Origin: VRUE01 sp963703235
Lineage (GTDB): Bacteria > Actinomycetota > Thermoleophilia > Solirubrobacterales > 70-9
Length of the DNA: 64,000 nucleotides
Direction of reading: 5' to 3'
NCBI GenBank assembly: GCA_963703235.1
Contig: OY969802.1
Location: forward strand, 930,001-994,000
Of this stretch, positions 16,359-28,961 are shown in pieces. A program made the position numbers and the translations under genes. The notes beneath the pieces were generated by a model. That model was not told the origin of the DNA, searched no databases, and saw only the letters and a program-made list of their open reading frames with translations. Within the stretch, counting starts at the first letter, position 1. Every line of letters starts with the position of its first letter.

Positions 16359-16687
16359 CGGCGGAGCTGGGAGACGAGCTCTGCGCGCTGCCGCTCGGAG
16401 AGCCCGCCGATCGTCTTCGAGGGCGAGATCCGGCACTGGTTGAGGATGCGATTGGTCTTCACCCTGCCGTACTTCGGCACCGCCAGGAGCATGTCAAAGA
16501 CCTTGGCGGTCATCACGTACTCGGGGGGGTCGAGCAGCAATGCGTGGATGCTGGCCTTGCCCGCTTTCAGGTCCTTCTTCAGCTTGGCGCGGGAGGTGCG
16601 GATGTCGTTTGCCCGCTTCAGCGCGTCCATCCGCTGGTCCAGCGACCTCTCTGGGGTCGCGCCGGAGGTCTTGACTGGGGCGGGCAT
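16355..16687 (-). CDS. mihF: Actinobacterial integration host factor (MihF type)
   Basis: Nucleoid-associated DNA-binding protein unrelated to proteobacterial IHF (110 residues). The core with ALLLDPPEYVMTAKVFDMLLAVPKYGRVKTN and the C-terminal helix-two-turn-helix ending in GLSERQRAELVSQLRR match the family. Found upstream of gmk as usual. A strong promoter lies directly upstream with the ATG only 10 nt after the -10 box. Confidence 0.95.
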   Translation of the reverse strand: MPAPVKTSGATPERSLDQRMDALKRANDIRTSRAKLKKDLKAGKASIHALLLDPPEYVMTAKVFDMLLAVPKYGRVKTNRILNQCRISPSKTIGGLSERQRAELVSQLRR

Positions 16688-16696
16688 TGGGCGGCG

Positions 16697-16724
16697 AGTA
16701 TAGCCGCGGCTCGTGGGGGTGCAA
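16697..16724 (-). promoter_or_regulatory. Promoter of mihF, near-leaderless transcript
   Basis: TTGCAC (complement of 16719-16724), 16-bp spacer, TATACT (complement of 16697-16702). The mihF ATG begins 10 nt downstream of the -10 hexamer, so transcription would start within a few nucleotides of the start codon. No ribosome-binding site is visible, which fits leaderless translation. Confidence 0.75.
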
Positions 16725-16779
16725 GGACTTTTCCGTCTTTTCGGACCAAATTCACCTGCACCTCGAGTGGAGGTTGAGC

Positions 16780-17649
16780 CTAGGACATGGCCGCGTACCG
16801 CTCGGCGAGCTCCGCCGCGATCCGGTTCCCGGCCCGAGGATCGCGGAAGCTCTCCGTCCCGACAGCCACCAGCGTCGCCCCAGCGGCGATCATTTCCGCC
16901 GCATCGGCGCCGCTGCAGATACCCCCCATGCCGACGATCGGCAAGCGAATCGCGGCGGCGACGGCTCGCACCTGCGCGATGGCGATCGGCCGCACCGCCG
17001 GCCCGGAGAGACCGCCGTGGCCCGCCGCGATACCGGCCCGTCCGGTCGCCGGATCGATCGCGCTGGCCTTCAGCGTGTTGATCAGCGAGACCGCGTCGGC
17101 GCCGCCCTCCTCGGCGGCGACGGCAACCGCCGCCGGGTCGGCCACGTTCGGAGTCAGCTTCACGATCAGCGGTTTCGGGGTCAGCGGCCGCAGCGCCTCC
17201 AGCAGCGCCGCCGTCTCGTCCGGCTGCTCGCCGACGATCAGCCCCGAGTGCACGTTGGGGCAGGAGACGTTGAGCTCGATCGCGGCGATCTCGTCCCGCC
17301 CGGCGACCGCCTCGACCAGGCGGGCGAACTCCTCCCGGCTCGTTCCCATCGCCGAGACGATCAGCGGCACGGGCAGCTCCGCCAGTTGCGGCAGGTCCTC
17401 GGCGAGGAACCCGTCCAGGCCCTTGTTCGGCAGCCCGATCGAGTTGATCATCCCCGCCGGCGTCTCCCAGATCCGCTGCGGCTCGTTGCCGGCCCGCGGC
17501 TCGGGGGTGATCGTCTTCGAGACGAAGGCGGAGAAGGGGAAGTCTTCGAGCAGCGCGTCGCCGTAGACCCGCCGCGCCGCGATCGCGTCAAAGGTGCCGG
17601 AGGCATTGAGGACCCGGTGGTCCAGCTCGATGCCGCAGAGCTCAACCAC
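16780..17649 (-). CDS. pyrD: Dihydroorotate dehydrogenase, class 1B catalytic subunit
   Basis: FMN enzyme oxidising dihydroorotate to orotate, paired with the PyrK electron-transfer subunit. About 289 residues from a GTG at 17649; an ATG six codons upstream (17667) is also possible. NASGTFD near 14, ELNVSCPNVHSG with the class 1 catalytic cysteine near 130, KLTPNV and the C-terminal GGICSGADAAEMIAAGA FMN-binding region are present. The start lies inside the last codons of pyrK (8-bp overlap). Last gene of the pyr operon here; pyrF is not found between it and mihF. Confidence 0.94.
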   Translation of the reverse strand: MVELCGIELDHRVLNASGTFDAIAARRVYGDALLEDFPFSAFVSKTITPEPRAGNEPQRIWETPAGMINSIGLPNKGLDGFLAEDLPQLAELPVPLIVSAMGTSREEFARLVEAVAGRDEIAAIELNVSCPNVHSGLIVGEQPDETAALLEALRPLTPKPLIVKLTPNVADPAAVAVAAEEGGADAVSLINTLKASAIDPATGRAGIAAGHGGLSGPAVRPIAIAQVRAVAAAIRLPIVGMGGICSGADAAEMIAAGATLVAVGTESFRDPRAGNRIAAELAERYAAMS

Positions 17650-18494
17650 CGCGCACCACCGGGCCATCCACGCAGAGGCGGATGTAGCCGCCGCCGGGTT
17701 TCGGCACGGCACAGCCGAAGCAGGCCCCGTAGCCACAGGCCATCGGCGACTCCATCGCCAGCTCGCAGGGCACGCCGCGCTCAGTGCAGAGCACCGCGAC
17801 CGCGTCCAGCATCGGCGGCGGCCCGCAGGCGTAGACGGCGGCGCTGGCGGCGTCGTCGCCCGCCAGCATCGACGCCAGCAGGTCGGTGACGTAGCCGCGG
17901 TGGCCGGCGTGGCCGTCCTCGCTGGCAAGACCGACCTCGCAGCAGGCGAAGAGGTCGTCGAGGCCGCCGCTGTGCTGCTCGTCCCGGAACCCCAACAGCA
18001 CCCGGACGGGCACGTTGCGGCTGGTGAACTTCCGCCGGAGCAGCGCCAGAGGTGCGATGCCAATTCCGCCCCCTACGAGGATTGCGCCGGCTGCACCGGA
18101 AGAGAGCTCGCTTGGCGCCGAGAAGCTGTTGCCGAGCGGGCCGTTGACCCAGACCCCCTCCCCCACCTCGATCTCGCAGAGGCGATCGGTGCCGGGGCCG
18201 ATGCCCTCGAGCAGGAAATCGAGCCGTACCCCGCTGACTTTGTCGTTACCCGCGCTATCCGCGGAAAAAGACGAAGTCAGCGGCTCGGCGTCGGCTACGG
18301 AGAGCGCCCGCGGTAGAAAAGGACGGCCGCCGTTCCCCTCCCAGCCGCGCTCGGTGGCGAGCATGTAGAACTGGCCGGGCTCCGGTGCCGGACCCTCATC
18401 GTCGAGCAGCGAGAAGACCCGGTAGCCGCCCGAGTCGTGGGCCTCCACGGCCTCACAGAGCCGCCGCCCGAAGGGCGCCGCCTGCCGCGGCCCC

Positions 18495-21615
<3,121 letters not shown>

Positions 21616-21623
<8 letters not shown>

Positions 21624-22731
21624 GCGCCAGCGCCAGGAAGTCGTCGAAGAGGTGGCGGGCGTCGTGCGGCCCCGGCCCGGCCTCGGGGTGGTACTGGACG
21701 GTCGCCGCGGCGACGTCGCGCAGGACCAGCCCCTCGACGGTGCGGTCGTAGAGGTTGAGGTGGGAAAGCTCGGCGACGCCGAAGTCGGTCTCCCAGCGCA
21801 CCGGCTCGTCGGCCTCGATCCGCGGCTCTCCGCCGGGGCCGCGGACGGCGAAGCCGTGGTTCTGCGAGGTGATCTCGATGCGGCCGCTGGCCAGCTCCTT
21901 GACCGGGTGGTTGGCGCCGCGGTGGCCGAAGGGCAGCTTGAAGGTCTCCAGGCCGACGGCGCGGCAGAGCAGCTGGTGGCCGAGGCAGATCCCGAACAGC
22001 GGCTTGACGCCGACCAGCTCGCGGACGGTGTCGACGACGTAGTCGAGGGCACCCGGATCGCCGGGGCCGTTGGCGAGGAAGACGACGTCGGGGTCCTCGG
22101 CCAGCACCCTCTCGGCGCTCGTCGTGCAGGGCAGCAGCGTGACCCGGCAGCCGCGCTCGCGCAGCTGGCGGACGATGTTGAGCTTGACGCCGGTGTCGAT
22201 CCCGACCACGTGCGGGCCGTCGCCGTCAAAACGGACCGGCTCCGGCGGCGTCACCGTGCGCGCCAGGTCGGCGCCCGCCATCGGGGGCTCGGCGGCGACC
22301 CGTTCGCGCGCCTCGGCCTCCGGCGCCCCAGCGGCGAAGATGCCGCCGCGCATCGCGCCGCGGTCGCGGATGTGACGGACCACCGCCCTGGTGTCGACAC
22401 CCGAGATCCCGGGCGTGCCGCAGTCGCCGAGCCAGTCGAGCCAACCGCCCTCGGCGCTGGCGACGTCCTCGCCGTTCTTGGCGTCGCGCATGACGACGCC
22501 GCGGGTGTGGACGCGGTCGGACTCCATCGCCTCGGCGGAGACGCCGTAGTTGCCGATCAAGGGATAGGTGAAAACCACGATCTGCCCCGCGTAGGAGGGA
22601 TCGGTGACCGACTCCTGATAGCCGGTCATCGCGGTGTTGAAGACGACCTCGCCGGTGACCGGCTCGGGATGGGCGCAGAGCTCGCCGTCGAAACGGGCCC
22701 CGTCCTCGAGCAGCAGGTAGCCGGCGCTCAC
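21616..22731 (-). CDS. carA: Carbamoyl-phosphate synthase small subunit
   Basis: Glutaminase subunit supplying ammonia to CarB (371 residues). GEVVFNTAMTGYQE near 30 and the class I glutamine amidotransferase GICLGHQLL nucleophile near 255, with the catalytic His-Glu in QYHPEAGPGPHD near the C-terminus. GTG at 22731 is preferred, with GGGGGCGG about 7 nt upstream; an ATG at 22785 would place the intercistronic hairpin inside the coding region. Confidence 0.95.
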
Positions 22732-22743
22732 CGCACCGCCCCC

Positions 22744-22784
22744 TGTGTCGCCTTTTCGGGGTATATGACGGAAAAGGCGACACA
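22744..22784. promoter_or_regulatory. 14-bp perfect hairpin between pyrC and carA
   Basis: GTGTCGCCTTTTC pairs perfectly with GAAAAGGCGACAC (14 bp with the outer T-A) around a 13-nt loop. It lies between the pyrC stop and the carA ribosome-binding site and has no T-run on either strand, so it may stabilise or separate the two mRNA segments rather than terminate. Confidence 0.7.
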
Positions 22785-22789
22785 CTCGG

Positions 22790-24137
22790 TCATTGCGCTA
22801 CCCCCAGGCTGAAGCTGCGCAGCCGGTAGGCGACCTGACCGCCGGCGACGGTCATCAGCACCCGTCCGGTCAGCTCTCGCCCGGCGCACCAGGAGTTGTC
22901 CGAGCGGCTCTCGTAGCCCTCCTCGCCGACGGTCCAGCGGGCGCCGAGGTCGCAGAGGGCGACGTTGGCCTCGCTGCCCGGGGCGAGGCTGGGCCGCTCC
23001 AACCCGAACGGCGCGGCGCCGCCCGACATCCGCTCGACGACGAGGCCGAGGTCGAGCACTCCGGGCACGACGAGGTCGGTGTGGATCGCCGCGAACGCCG
23101 TCTCCAGCCCGGTCACCCCCATCGCCGCCTGCTCGAACGGCACCTCCTTTTCCTCCGCCGCGTGCGGGGCGTGGTCGGTGGCGATGCAGTCGATCGTGCC
23201 GTCGCGCAGCCCCTCGATCAGCGCCTGGCGGTCGGCCTCGGTGCGCAGCGGCGGGTTCATCTTGAAGCGCTGGGGGTCGAGGCTGCGGACTTCCTCGTCG
23301 GTGAGGCAGAGGTGGTGCGGGCTGGCCTCACAGCTGATCGCCACGCCGGTCGCCTTGGCGTTGCGAACCACCTCGACCGACTCGGCAGCGGAGAGGTGCT
23401 GGACGTGGATCTGCCGTCCTCGTAAGCGGCAAGGGCGGCGTCTCGGGCGATCATCGTCGACTCCGAGACGGATGGGATGCCGGTGAGACCGAGCGCGGCC
23501 GAGACTGGACCCTCGTGCATGACCCCGACCCCCGAAAGCTCCGGGTCCTCCTCGTGCAGCGCGATCGTGCCGCCGCAGAGGTGCTGGTACTGGAGCGCCC
23601 GGCGCAGGACGCGGGCGCTCCGCAGGGGCAGGCCGTCGTCGCTGAAGCCAATCGCGCCGGCCTCGCGCAGTGCCGCCATCTCGGTCAGCTCCTCTCCTTC
23701 CATGCCGCGGGTGACGGTGGCGAGGAAGCCGACCGGAACGCTGGCCTGCTCGCGCGCCGCCTCGCGCAGGGCCTCGACGTCCGCGGGCGTCGAGACCGAC
23801 GGATCGGTGTTGGCCATCGCCAAGACGCCGCAGTAGCCACCGGCCGCGGCGGCGCGGGCGCCGGTCTCGATGTCCTCCTTGTGCTCGTGCCCCGGCGTGC
23901 GCAGGTGGACGTGAGGATCGAAGAACGCGGGGAAGGCATGCAGGCCGGCGGCATCGACCTCCTCCGCATCGGCGACTTCGGCGGCGCCGGGGGCGTCAGC
24001 TCGGCGATGTGGCCATCGCGGATGACGACGTCGTGGGCGCCGTCTATCCCGGCGACCGGGTCGAGCACCTGCGCCCCGCGCAGGATCAGCTCGGCGCCCT
24101 CGCCGGAGCGCATGTCGAGCGCCGCGGCGAGACTCAC
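22790..24137 (-). pseudogene. pyrC: Dihydroorotase with two frameshifts
   Basis: Cyclises carbamoyl aspartate in pyrimidine synthesis. Three consecutive reading frames together give a normal dihydroorotase of about 449 residues: the N-terminus from GTG 24137 (ELILRGAQVLDPVAG), a middle with FFDPHVHLRTPG (HxH metal motif) and a C-terminal part with CEASPHHLCL and ATDHAPH. One base is missing at the G5 run 23989-23993 and another near 23412-23420 where the reading passes from YEDGR to IHVQHL. All catalytic motifs survive, so either the assembly has errors or the gene is newly broken. GTG overlaps the pyrB stop. Confidence 0.88.
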
Positions 24138-25093
24138 GCGGGTTGACCTATCGGGGTCGGTTGCTCGGCGCCCTCGCCCTCGGCCGGAGCCGGACGGCCG
24201 CGGGCGGCCAGCAGCTCGTAGAGGATCGCCATCCGCACGATCAACCCGGCGGCGACCTGCTGGACGATCAGCGACTGCGGCGAGTCGACCGCGTCCCCGG
24301 AGAGCTCGACGCCGCGGTTGACCGGACCCGGGTGCATCAGCAGCTGGCGCGCGCCGAGGCGGCGGGTGTCGATCTGGAAGTGGGCGGCGTACTCGCGCAA
24401 CGAGGGGACGAAACTCTCGCTCATCCGCTCTTTCTGCATCCGCAGCGCGTAGACGACATCGGCCTCGTCGAGGCCGTCGAGCGAGTGCGACACCTCGCAG
24501 CCGAGCGCCTCGATCCCACGCGGGATCAACGTCGGTGGGCCGCAAACGGTCACCTTCGCCCCCATCGTCTGGAAGGCGGCAAGGTTGGAGCGGGCGACCC
24601 TGCTGTGGAGGACGTCGCCGACGATCCAGATCCGCGCCCCCTCCAGCGAGCCGAGCCGACGCCGCAGGGTGAAGAGGTCGAGCAGCGCCTGGCTCGGGTG
24701 CTCGTGCTTGCCGTCGCCGGCGTTTATGACCGCGGCCTCGGCCCAGCCGGCGACCATCTGGGCGGCGCCCGCGTAGGGGTGGCGGATGACGATCGCGGCG
24801 GGGTCGTACGCGGAGAGGGTCGCCACCGTGTCCTTCAGCGACTCGCCCTTGTCGACCGCGGAACCGCCGGCCTTGATCGAGATGAGGTCGGCGGAGAGCC
24901 GCTTGGCCGCCAGCTCGAAGGAGGAGGACGTGCGTGTGCTCGCCTCGTAGAAAAGGCTGACGACGGTGCGGCCACGCAGCGTCGGCACCTTCTTGATGTC
25001 GCGCCGGCCGACCTCGGCAAAGCTCTCGGCGCGCTCGAGGATCGCCTCGATCTCCTCGCGGGAGAGCTGGTCGATTCCCAGCAGGTGCCTCAC
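24134..25093 (-). CDS. pyrB: Aspartate carbamoyltransferase catalytic chain
   Basis: Joins carbamoyl phosphate to aspartate (319 residues). The carbamoyl-phosphate site FYEASTRTSSSFE is near 50-62; KGESLKDT, HPSQALLDLFTL and the MHPGPVNRGVE loop near 265 are all conserved. GTG start at 25093 overlaps the pyrR stop by 4 bp, and the stop overlaps the pyrC GTG. No pyrI is present. Confidence 0.96.
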   Translation of the reverse strand: MRHLLGIDQLSREEIEAILERAESFAEVGRRDIKKVPTLRGRTVVSLFYEASTRTSSSFELAAKRLSADLISIKAGGSAVDKGESLKDTVATLSAYDPAAIVIRHPYAGAAQMVAGWAEAAVINAGDGKHEHPSQALLDLFTLRRRLGSLEGARIWIVGDVLHSRVARSNLAAFQTMGAKVTVCGPPTLIPRGIEALGCEVSHSLDGLDEADVVYALRMQKERMSESFVPSLREYAAHFQIDTRRLGARQLLMHPGPVNRGVELSGDAVDSPQSLIVQQVAAGLIVRMAILYELLAARGRPAPAEGEGAEQPTPIGQPA

Positions 25094-25650
25094 GCGATCG
25101 CCTCCGCTGCCCGCGGCTCGGAGATCGTCACCTCGTCGACCTCGTCCAGCTCTTGCAGGCGCACGTTGACCCGCTCGCCGCGTGCGGTCGGCAGGTTCTT
25201 GCCGACGTAATCGGGGCGGATCGGCAGCTCGCGGTGGCCGCGATCGCAGAGGACCGCCAGCTGGACGCGCTGCGGACGGCCGTAGTCGAAGAGCGCCTCG
25301 ATCGCGGCGCGGACGGTGCGGCCGGTGAAGAGGACGTCGTCGACCAAGACGACCGTGCGGTCGCTGAGGTCGAAGTCGACGTGGGAGGCGTGGACGACCG
25401 GCTGCGAAGCCGGGCCCTTGGCGCCGACGTCGTCGCGGTAGAAGGAGATGTCGAGGTCGCCGATCGGCAGCTCGCTCTCCGTCATCTCGCCCAGCAGGGC
25501 ATGGAGGCGGCGGGCGAGCAGGGCGCCGCGCGTGTGGATGCCGACGATCGCCAAGCTGTCGGGAACCGGGTTCTTCTCGGCGATCTCGTGGGCGATCCGC
25601 CGCAGCGTCCGCCTCAAATCGTCGCGCTCGAGCACGACCTTCTCGCTCAC
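25090..25650 (-). CDS. pyrR: PyrR, pyrimidine operon regulator / uracil phosphoribosyltransferase
   Basis: UMP-sensing RNA-binding regulator with a phosphoribosyltransferase fold (186 residues). The PRPP motif VVLVDDVLFTGRT is near 98-110 and GIHTRGALLA near 37. The GTG start at 25650 is preceded by AAGGAG (complement of 25658-25663). A PyrR-binding-loop-like sequence directly precedes that site, so PyrR may repress translation of its own operon. Confidence 0.94.
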   Translation of the reverse strand: MSEKVVLERDDLRRTLRRIAHEIAEKNPVPDSLAIVGIHTRGALLARRLHALLGEMTESELPIGDLDISFYRDDVGAKGPASQPVVHASHVDFDLSDRTVVLVDDVLFTGRTVRAAIEALFDYGRPQRVQLAVLCDRGHRELPIRPDYVGKNLPTARGERVNVRLQELDEVDEVTISEPRAAEAIA

Positions 25651-25666
25651 TAGGTTGCTCCTTCCT

Positions 25667-25680
25667 GGCCTCGCGGGACC
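25667..25680 (-). promoter_or_regulatory. Predicted PyrR-binding RNA loop in the pyr leader
   Basis: GGTCCCGCGAGGCC on the minus strand fits the UCC-N-G-N-GAGG core known from Bacillus PyrR targets, and its ends can pair (GG..CC). It lies 4 nt upstream of the AAGGAG ribosome-binding site of pyrR, a layout suited to translational repression. No terminator follows. Confidence 0.65.
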
Positions 25681-25788
25681 GGGTTAAAGGACGGCCGCAG
25701 AGTAGCACCGCGGAGGGACGGCAGCTGAGCTCGCCGCTCTCACTTCAGGTATCTCTATGACTAATCGAGTTTCTTTAAGTATGTAAGA

Positions 25789-26367
25789 ATGGTCGCCGCT
25801 ATGGGAAAGGGAGGCGCACTTTCAATCGTCGCACTCGGGTTGGCGGCAGCGATTGCATTTGCAGCTCCGGGGTGCGGCGACACGAATGAGGACGAAAAGC
25901 AGTCGACCCAGGCAAGCCAGACCCAGACGAACGCAAGCAAAACCAAGCCGCAGCCAAGCGAACCCGAAACGCGCCCGAAGCCGGCCCGGAGGATCCCGCC
26001 GAGCCCCCAGTTCAAGCGGGTTCTGAGCAGCCTCAAGTCTGCGGCCATTACCGGTGGCACCTATAAGGCGATCCGCCGATCCAACAGCCTCAATCCGGAG
26101 GAGAATTCCGTGATCGACGCCTTCTGCGAGACGGCTTGGCAGTTGGAGATAAATGGCGAAGAGGCGAAGCTCGACATAGACGAATACATAGTTGGCAGGA
26201 TCAGGAGCCTGGCCAATTTCAACTTGACCACCCCGGAATCAGGGGGCGGGCGCAACCCGAACCAGGCCCTCGTCACCGGTTCCATGGAGGAGCTGCGGAA
26301 GGTCGTTGGCCTCGCGGCGCTCGACGCGGAGCTGAACCATGACTACAAGAAAGCCTGCTACCAGTAG
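25789..26367 (+). CDS. Putative lipoprotein, paralogue 1
   Basis: 192 residues with an N-terminal hydrophobic signal and a cysteine in FAAPGCGD near residue 29, a plausible lipobox. A Gln/Thr/Lys/Pro-rich spacer (about 30-65) leads to a folded domain with IPPSPQFKRVLSSLK, GTYKAIRRSNSLN, VIDAFC and the terminal NHDYKKACYQ. No known family recognised. The next gene is clearly its paralogue. ATG at 25801 is an alternative start. Base composition is less GC-rich than the operons around it. Confidence 0.75.
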   Translation: MVAAMGKGGALSIVALGLAAAIAFAAPGCGDTNEDEKQSTQASQTQTNASKTKPQPSEPETRPKPARRIPPSPQFKRVLSSLKSAAITGGTYKAIRRSNSLNPEENSVIDAFCETAWQLEINGEEAKLDIDEYIVGRIRSLANFNLTTPESGGGRNPNQALVTGSMEELRKVVGLAALDAELNHDYKKACYQ

Positions 26368-26416
26368 CGTGGCCGTCTTTTCACTTAAATAATCGACTTC
26401 CCTCAAGCAATGTAAG

Positions 26417-26962
26417 ATGGGCCGAATGGGGAACGGGAGCCGGTTTTCAGCCGCCTTGCTGGCGGTAGTTGCATTGGCCATGTTTGCGGCATCCGGCTGC
26501 GGCGACTCGGATGCCGGCGACGTGAGTTCGACGCAGATAAGCCAGGCGCAGACCCAGCCCGAGGCGAGCAAACCCGACACCCAGCAGGGTCAGCCTCAGC
26601 GCATTCCGCCGAGCTCTGAATTCAAACGACTGACGAGAAACCTCAAGGCGGCTGCCCTCGCGGAGGGGACGTACAAGGCGGTCCGCCAATCCAACCGCCT
26701 CAATGCTCCGGAGGAGGCCGTGATCGACGGGTTCTGCACGAACGCCTTGCAGCTCGAGATCAACGGGGAAACGAGCAGGTTCCGAACCCACCCGACGTTC
26801 TATATGGTCGGCAGGCTCCACCACCTGATCGAAGTCGCACTGGGTCAGCCGCAAGCGATGGCTGCAATGAGAGGTGCGTTAAGCGAGCTACGCAGGATCG
26901 TGAACCTGGGGTCGATGGACACGGAGCTGAACCACGCCTACAAGAAAGCCTGCTACCAGTAG
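26417..26962 (+). CDS. Putative lipoprotein, paralogue 2
   Basis: 181 residues, signal peptide with a clear lipobox (FAASGC near 25-28), polar spacer, then the same domain as the preceding gene: IPPSSEFKRLTRNLK, GTYKAVRQSNRLN, VIDGFC, QLEINGE and the terminal NHAYKKACYQ. Two cysteines outside the lipobox are conserved in both copies and could form a disulfide. About 30 bp upstream of both starts are also similar (AATCGA-TT-C-T-AAG...TGTAAG), so the promoter region was duplicated with the gene. Function unknown. Confidence 0.75.
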   Translation: MGRMGNGSRFSAALLAVVALAMFAASGCGDSDAGDVSSTQISQAQTQPEASKPDTQQGQPQRIPPSSEFKRLTRNLKAAALAEGTYKAVRQSNRLNAPEEAVIDGFCTNALQLEINGETSRFRTHPTFYMVGRLHHLIEVALGQPQAMAAMRGALSELRRIVNLGSMDTELNHAYKKACYQ

Positions 26963-26990
26963 CGGGCTTTCTCGGGGCCTGGCCCGCTGC

Positions 26991-27953
26991 TCAACCACCT
27001 GACTCGTCCCGCTCGCGGGCGCCGTTCTGGACGAGCTTCGGTGCGCCCCTCTCCGGAAAGGGAATGTCGATCTGGTCGAAGTCGCGCGGGGCGATGGTCG
27101 GTTCGAAGACCTCCTGCGCCTCCTCCAGCACCTTGCCAACGTGGTAGCGGGAGGAGATGTGGACGAGCGCCAGCATCTTCACCTCGGCCTCGCGGGCCAC
27201 GGCCGCTGCTTGGCCGACGGTCGAGTGGCCGGTATCGGCGGCACGCTGCGCCTCCTCCTCGGCGAAGCTGGCGTCGTGGACGAGCAGCTCGGCGCCGCGT
27301 GCCGCCTCGACCGTGGCGCGGCAGGGGGCGGTGTCGCCGGTGATCGCCAGACTACGGCCGGGGCGCGCGGGCCCCATCACGTCCTGAGGGTGAACCGACC
27401 CCATCGTCCCCGCCACCGGCTCGCCCCGTTGCAGGGCCGCGAACGCGGGCCCTTCCTGTACGCCCAGCCGCATCGCCGCCTCCGGGTCGAAGCGGCCTGG
27501 GCGCTCCTCCTCGACCAGGGCGTAGCCCAGCGACCGCACGCTGTGCTCAACCGCGAAGGCGCGCAGGTCGGCCCCGTCGAGCGCCATCGAGTCGCCGGGC
27601 TCGAGCTCGACCAGGTCGAGCTTGAAGTCGAGCCGGCCGACGATCCGGTGCAGGGTCTTGAAGAGGTCGACCAGCCCGCGCGGGCCGTAGATGGTCAGCG
27701 GCCGTTCGCGCTCGGTCAGGTCGTAGGTTTTCAGCAGGCCGGGCAGACCGAGGATGTGGTCGGCGTGGAAGTGAGTGAGGTAAACCTCGTCGACCTGGAC
27801 CAGCCCCAGCGAGCGCTGCATCTGCCGCTGCGTCCCCTCGCCGCAGTCGAACAGCAGCCGTTCGCCGCCGCGGGCGACGAGCAGGCTCGCGGTCGAGCGC
27901 CGCGCCGAGGGCACAGCCCCGCCCGTGCCGAGAAAGGCGACCGAGAGTTCCAT
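26991..27953 (-). CDS. rnz: Ribonuclease Z
   Basis: Metallo-beta-lactamase-fold endonuclease that trims tRNA 3' ends (320 residues). FLGTGGAVPSARRSTAS at the N-terminus, the metal motif HFHADH near 61-66, and further ligands in EHSVRSLGY, ITGDTAP and HISSRY are present. It is the only gene of its kind in this stretch and lies next to, but not with, the tRNA gene at 28519. Confidence 0.94.
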   Translation of the reverse strand: MELSVAFLGTGGAVPSARRSTASLLVARGGERLLFDCGEGTQRQMQRSLGLVQVDEVYLTHFHADHILGLPGLLKTYDLTERERPLTIYGPRGLVDLFKTLHRIVGRLDFKLDLVELEPGDSMALDGADLRAFAVEHSVRSLGYALVEEERPGRFDPEAAMRLGVQEGPAFAALQRGEPVAGTMGSVHPQDVMGPARPGRSLAITGDTAPCRATVEAARGAELLVHDASFAEEEAQRAADTGHSTVGQAAAVAREAEVKMLALVHISSRYHVGKVLEEAQEVFEPTIAPRDFDQIDIPFPERGAPKLVQNGARERDESGG

Positions 27954-27963
27954 GGCCGCGAGC

Positions 27964-28434
27964 CTACGCGACGCTTGCGAGCGGCTCTTTCTGGGGCGCC
28001 TGACTCACTGCAATCTCGCGCAGCGAATCGAGCGACCAGCGATCTATCTCGAAGTCTGCGGCGAAGCGGATGCCTCGTTTCTGGTTGTTCCGGGTCGGCT
28101 CGAGCCTGAGCCTGCCCTCGAAGTTGGCCACGCCATCGAGAGGAACGAGGTACACAGCCTGTTGCGGCGGAAAGTAGACGCCGAAGATATCGGCCAAACC
28201 GCGGTAGGACTGCGGTCCTCGACCATGATCGGTCGAGCGGCAGTTGAAGACGAGACAACCGCCAACCGGCCAGGCGGTCTTGCACTGCACGCGGACAAAC
28301 GTCGAGTCGCCCGCCCAAATGGCTAGGTCGTATGGATGTCCCTCCCCAAACGGAATCAGAACGCTGTACCCACGCCGGACCAGCGCAGCCAGAACGATCG
28401 CCTCCCCCTCATTCCCGCTTCCTGGCCTTGGCAT
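27964..28434 (-). CDS. PD-(D/E)XK nuclease-like protein
   Basis: 156 residues. NEGEAIVLAALVRRGYSVL, then HPYDLAIW and VRVQCKTAW fit the E...D...Q-x-K pattern of the small PD-(D/E)XK proteins once described as group I intron endonuclease-like. Such genes are often isolated and horizontally moved. Codon use is less GC-biased than neighbours by eye, and the gene lies beside a tRNA, both consistent with import. Start at 28434 is tentative; an upstream ATG near 28485 is possible. Confidence 0.7.
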   Translation of the reverse strand: MPRPGSGNEGEAIVLAALVRRGYSVLIPFGEGHPYDLAIWAGDSTFVRVQCKTAWPVGGCLVFNCRSTDHGRGPQSYRGLADIFGVYFPPQQAVYLVPLDGVANFEGRLRLEPTRNNQKRGIRFAADFEIDRWSLDSLREIAVSQAPQKEPLASVA

Positions 28435-28444
28435 TTGCGAAAGC

Positions 28445-28849
<405 letters not shown>

Positions 28850-28961
28850 GGTGTGATCGTGCCGAGCCGGTTGTGACGGCTCAAGACGTGGATGCGCCGA
28901 TTTGGAGAAGCCTTCGTGCCAATTCGTCGCGGCTCCCCTTGGTCGTGTCTAATACCGCCCC

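Noticed and set aside
22744..22784. Terminator between pyrC and carA
   Set aside because: The hairpin is perfect but no T-run follows on either strand, and carA must be transcribed through it.
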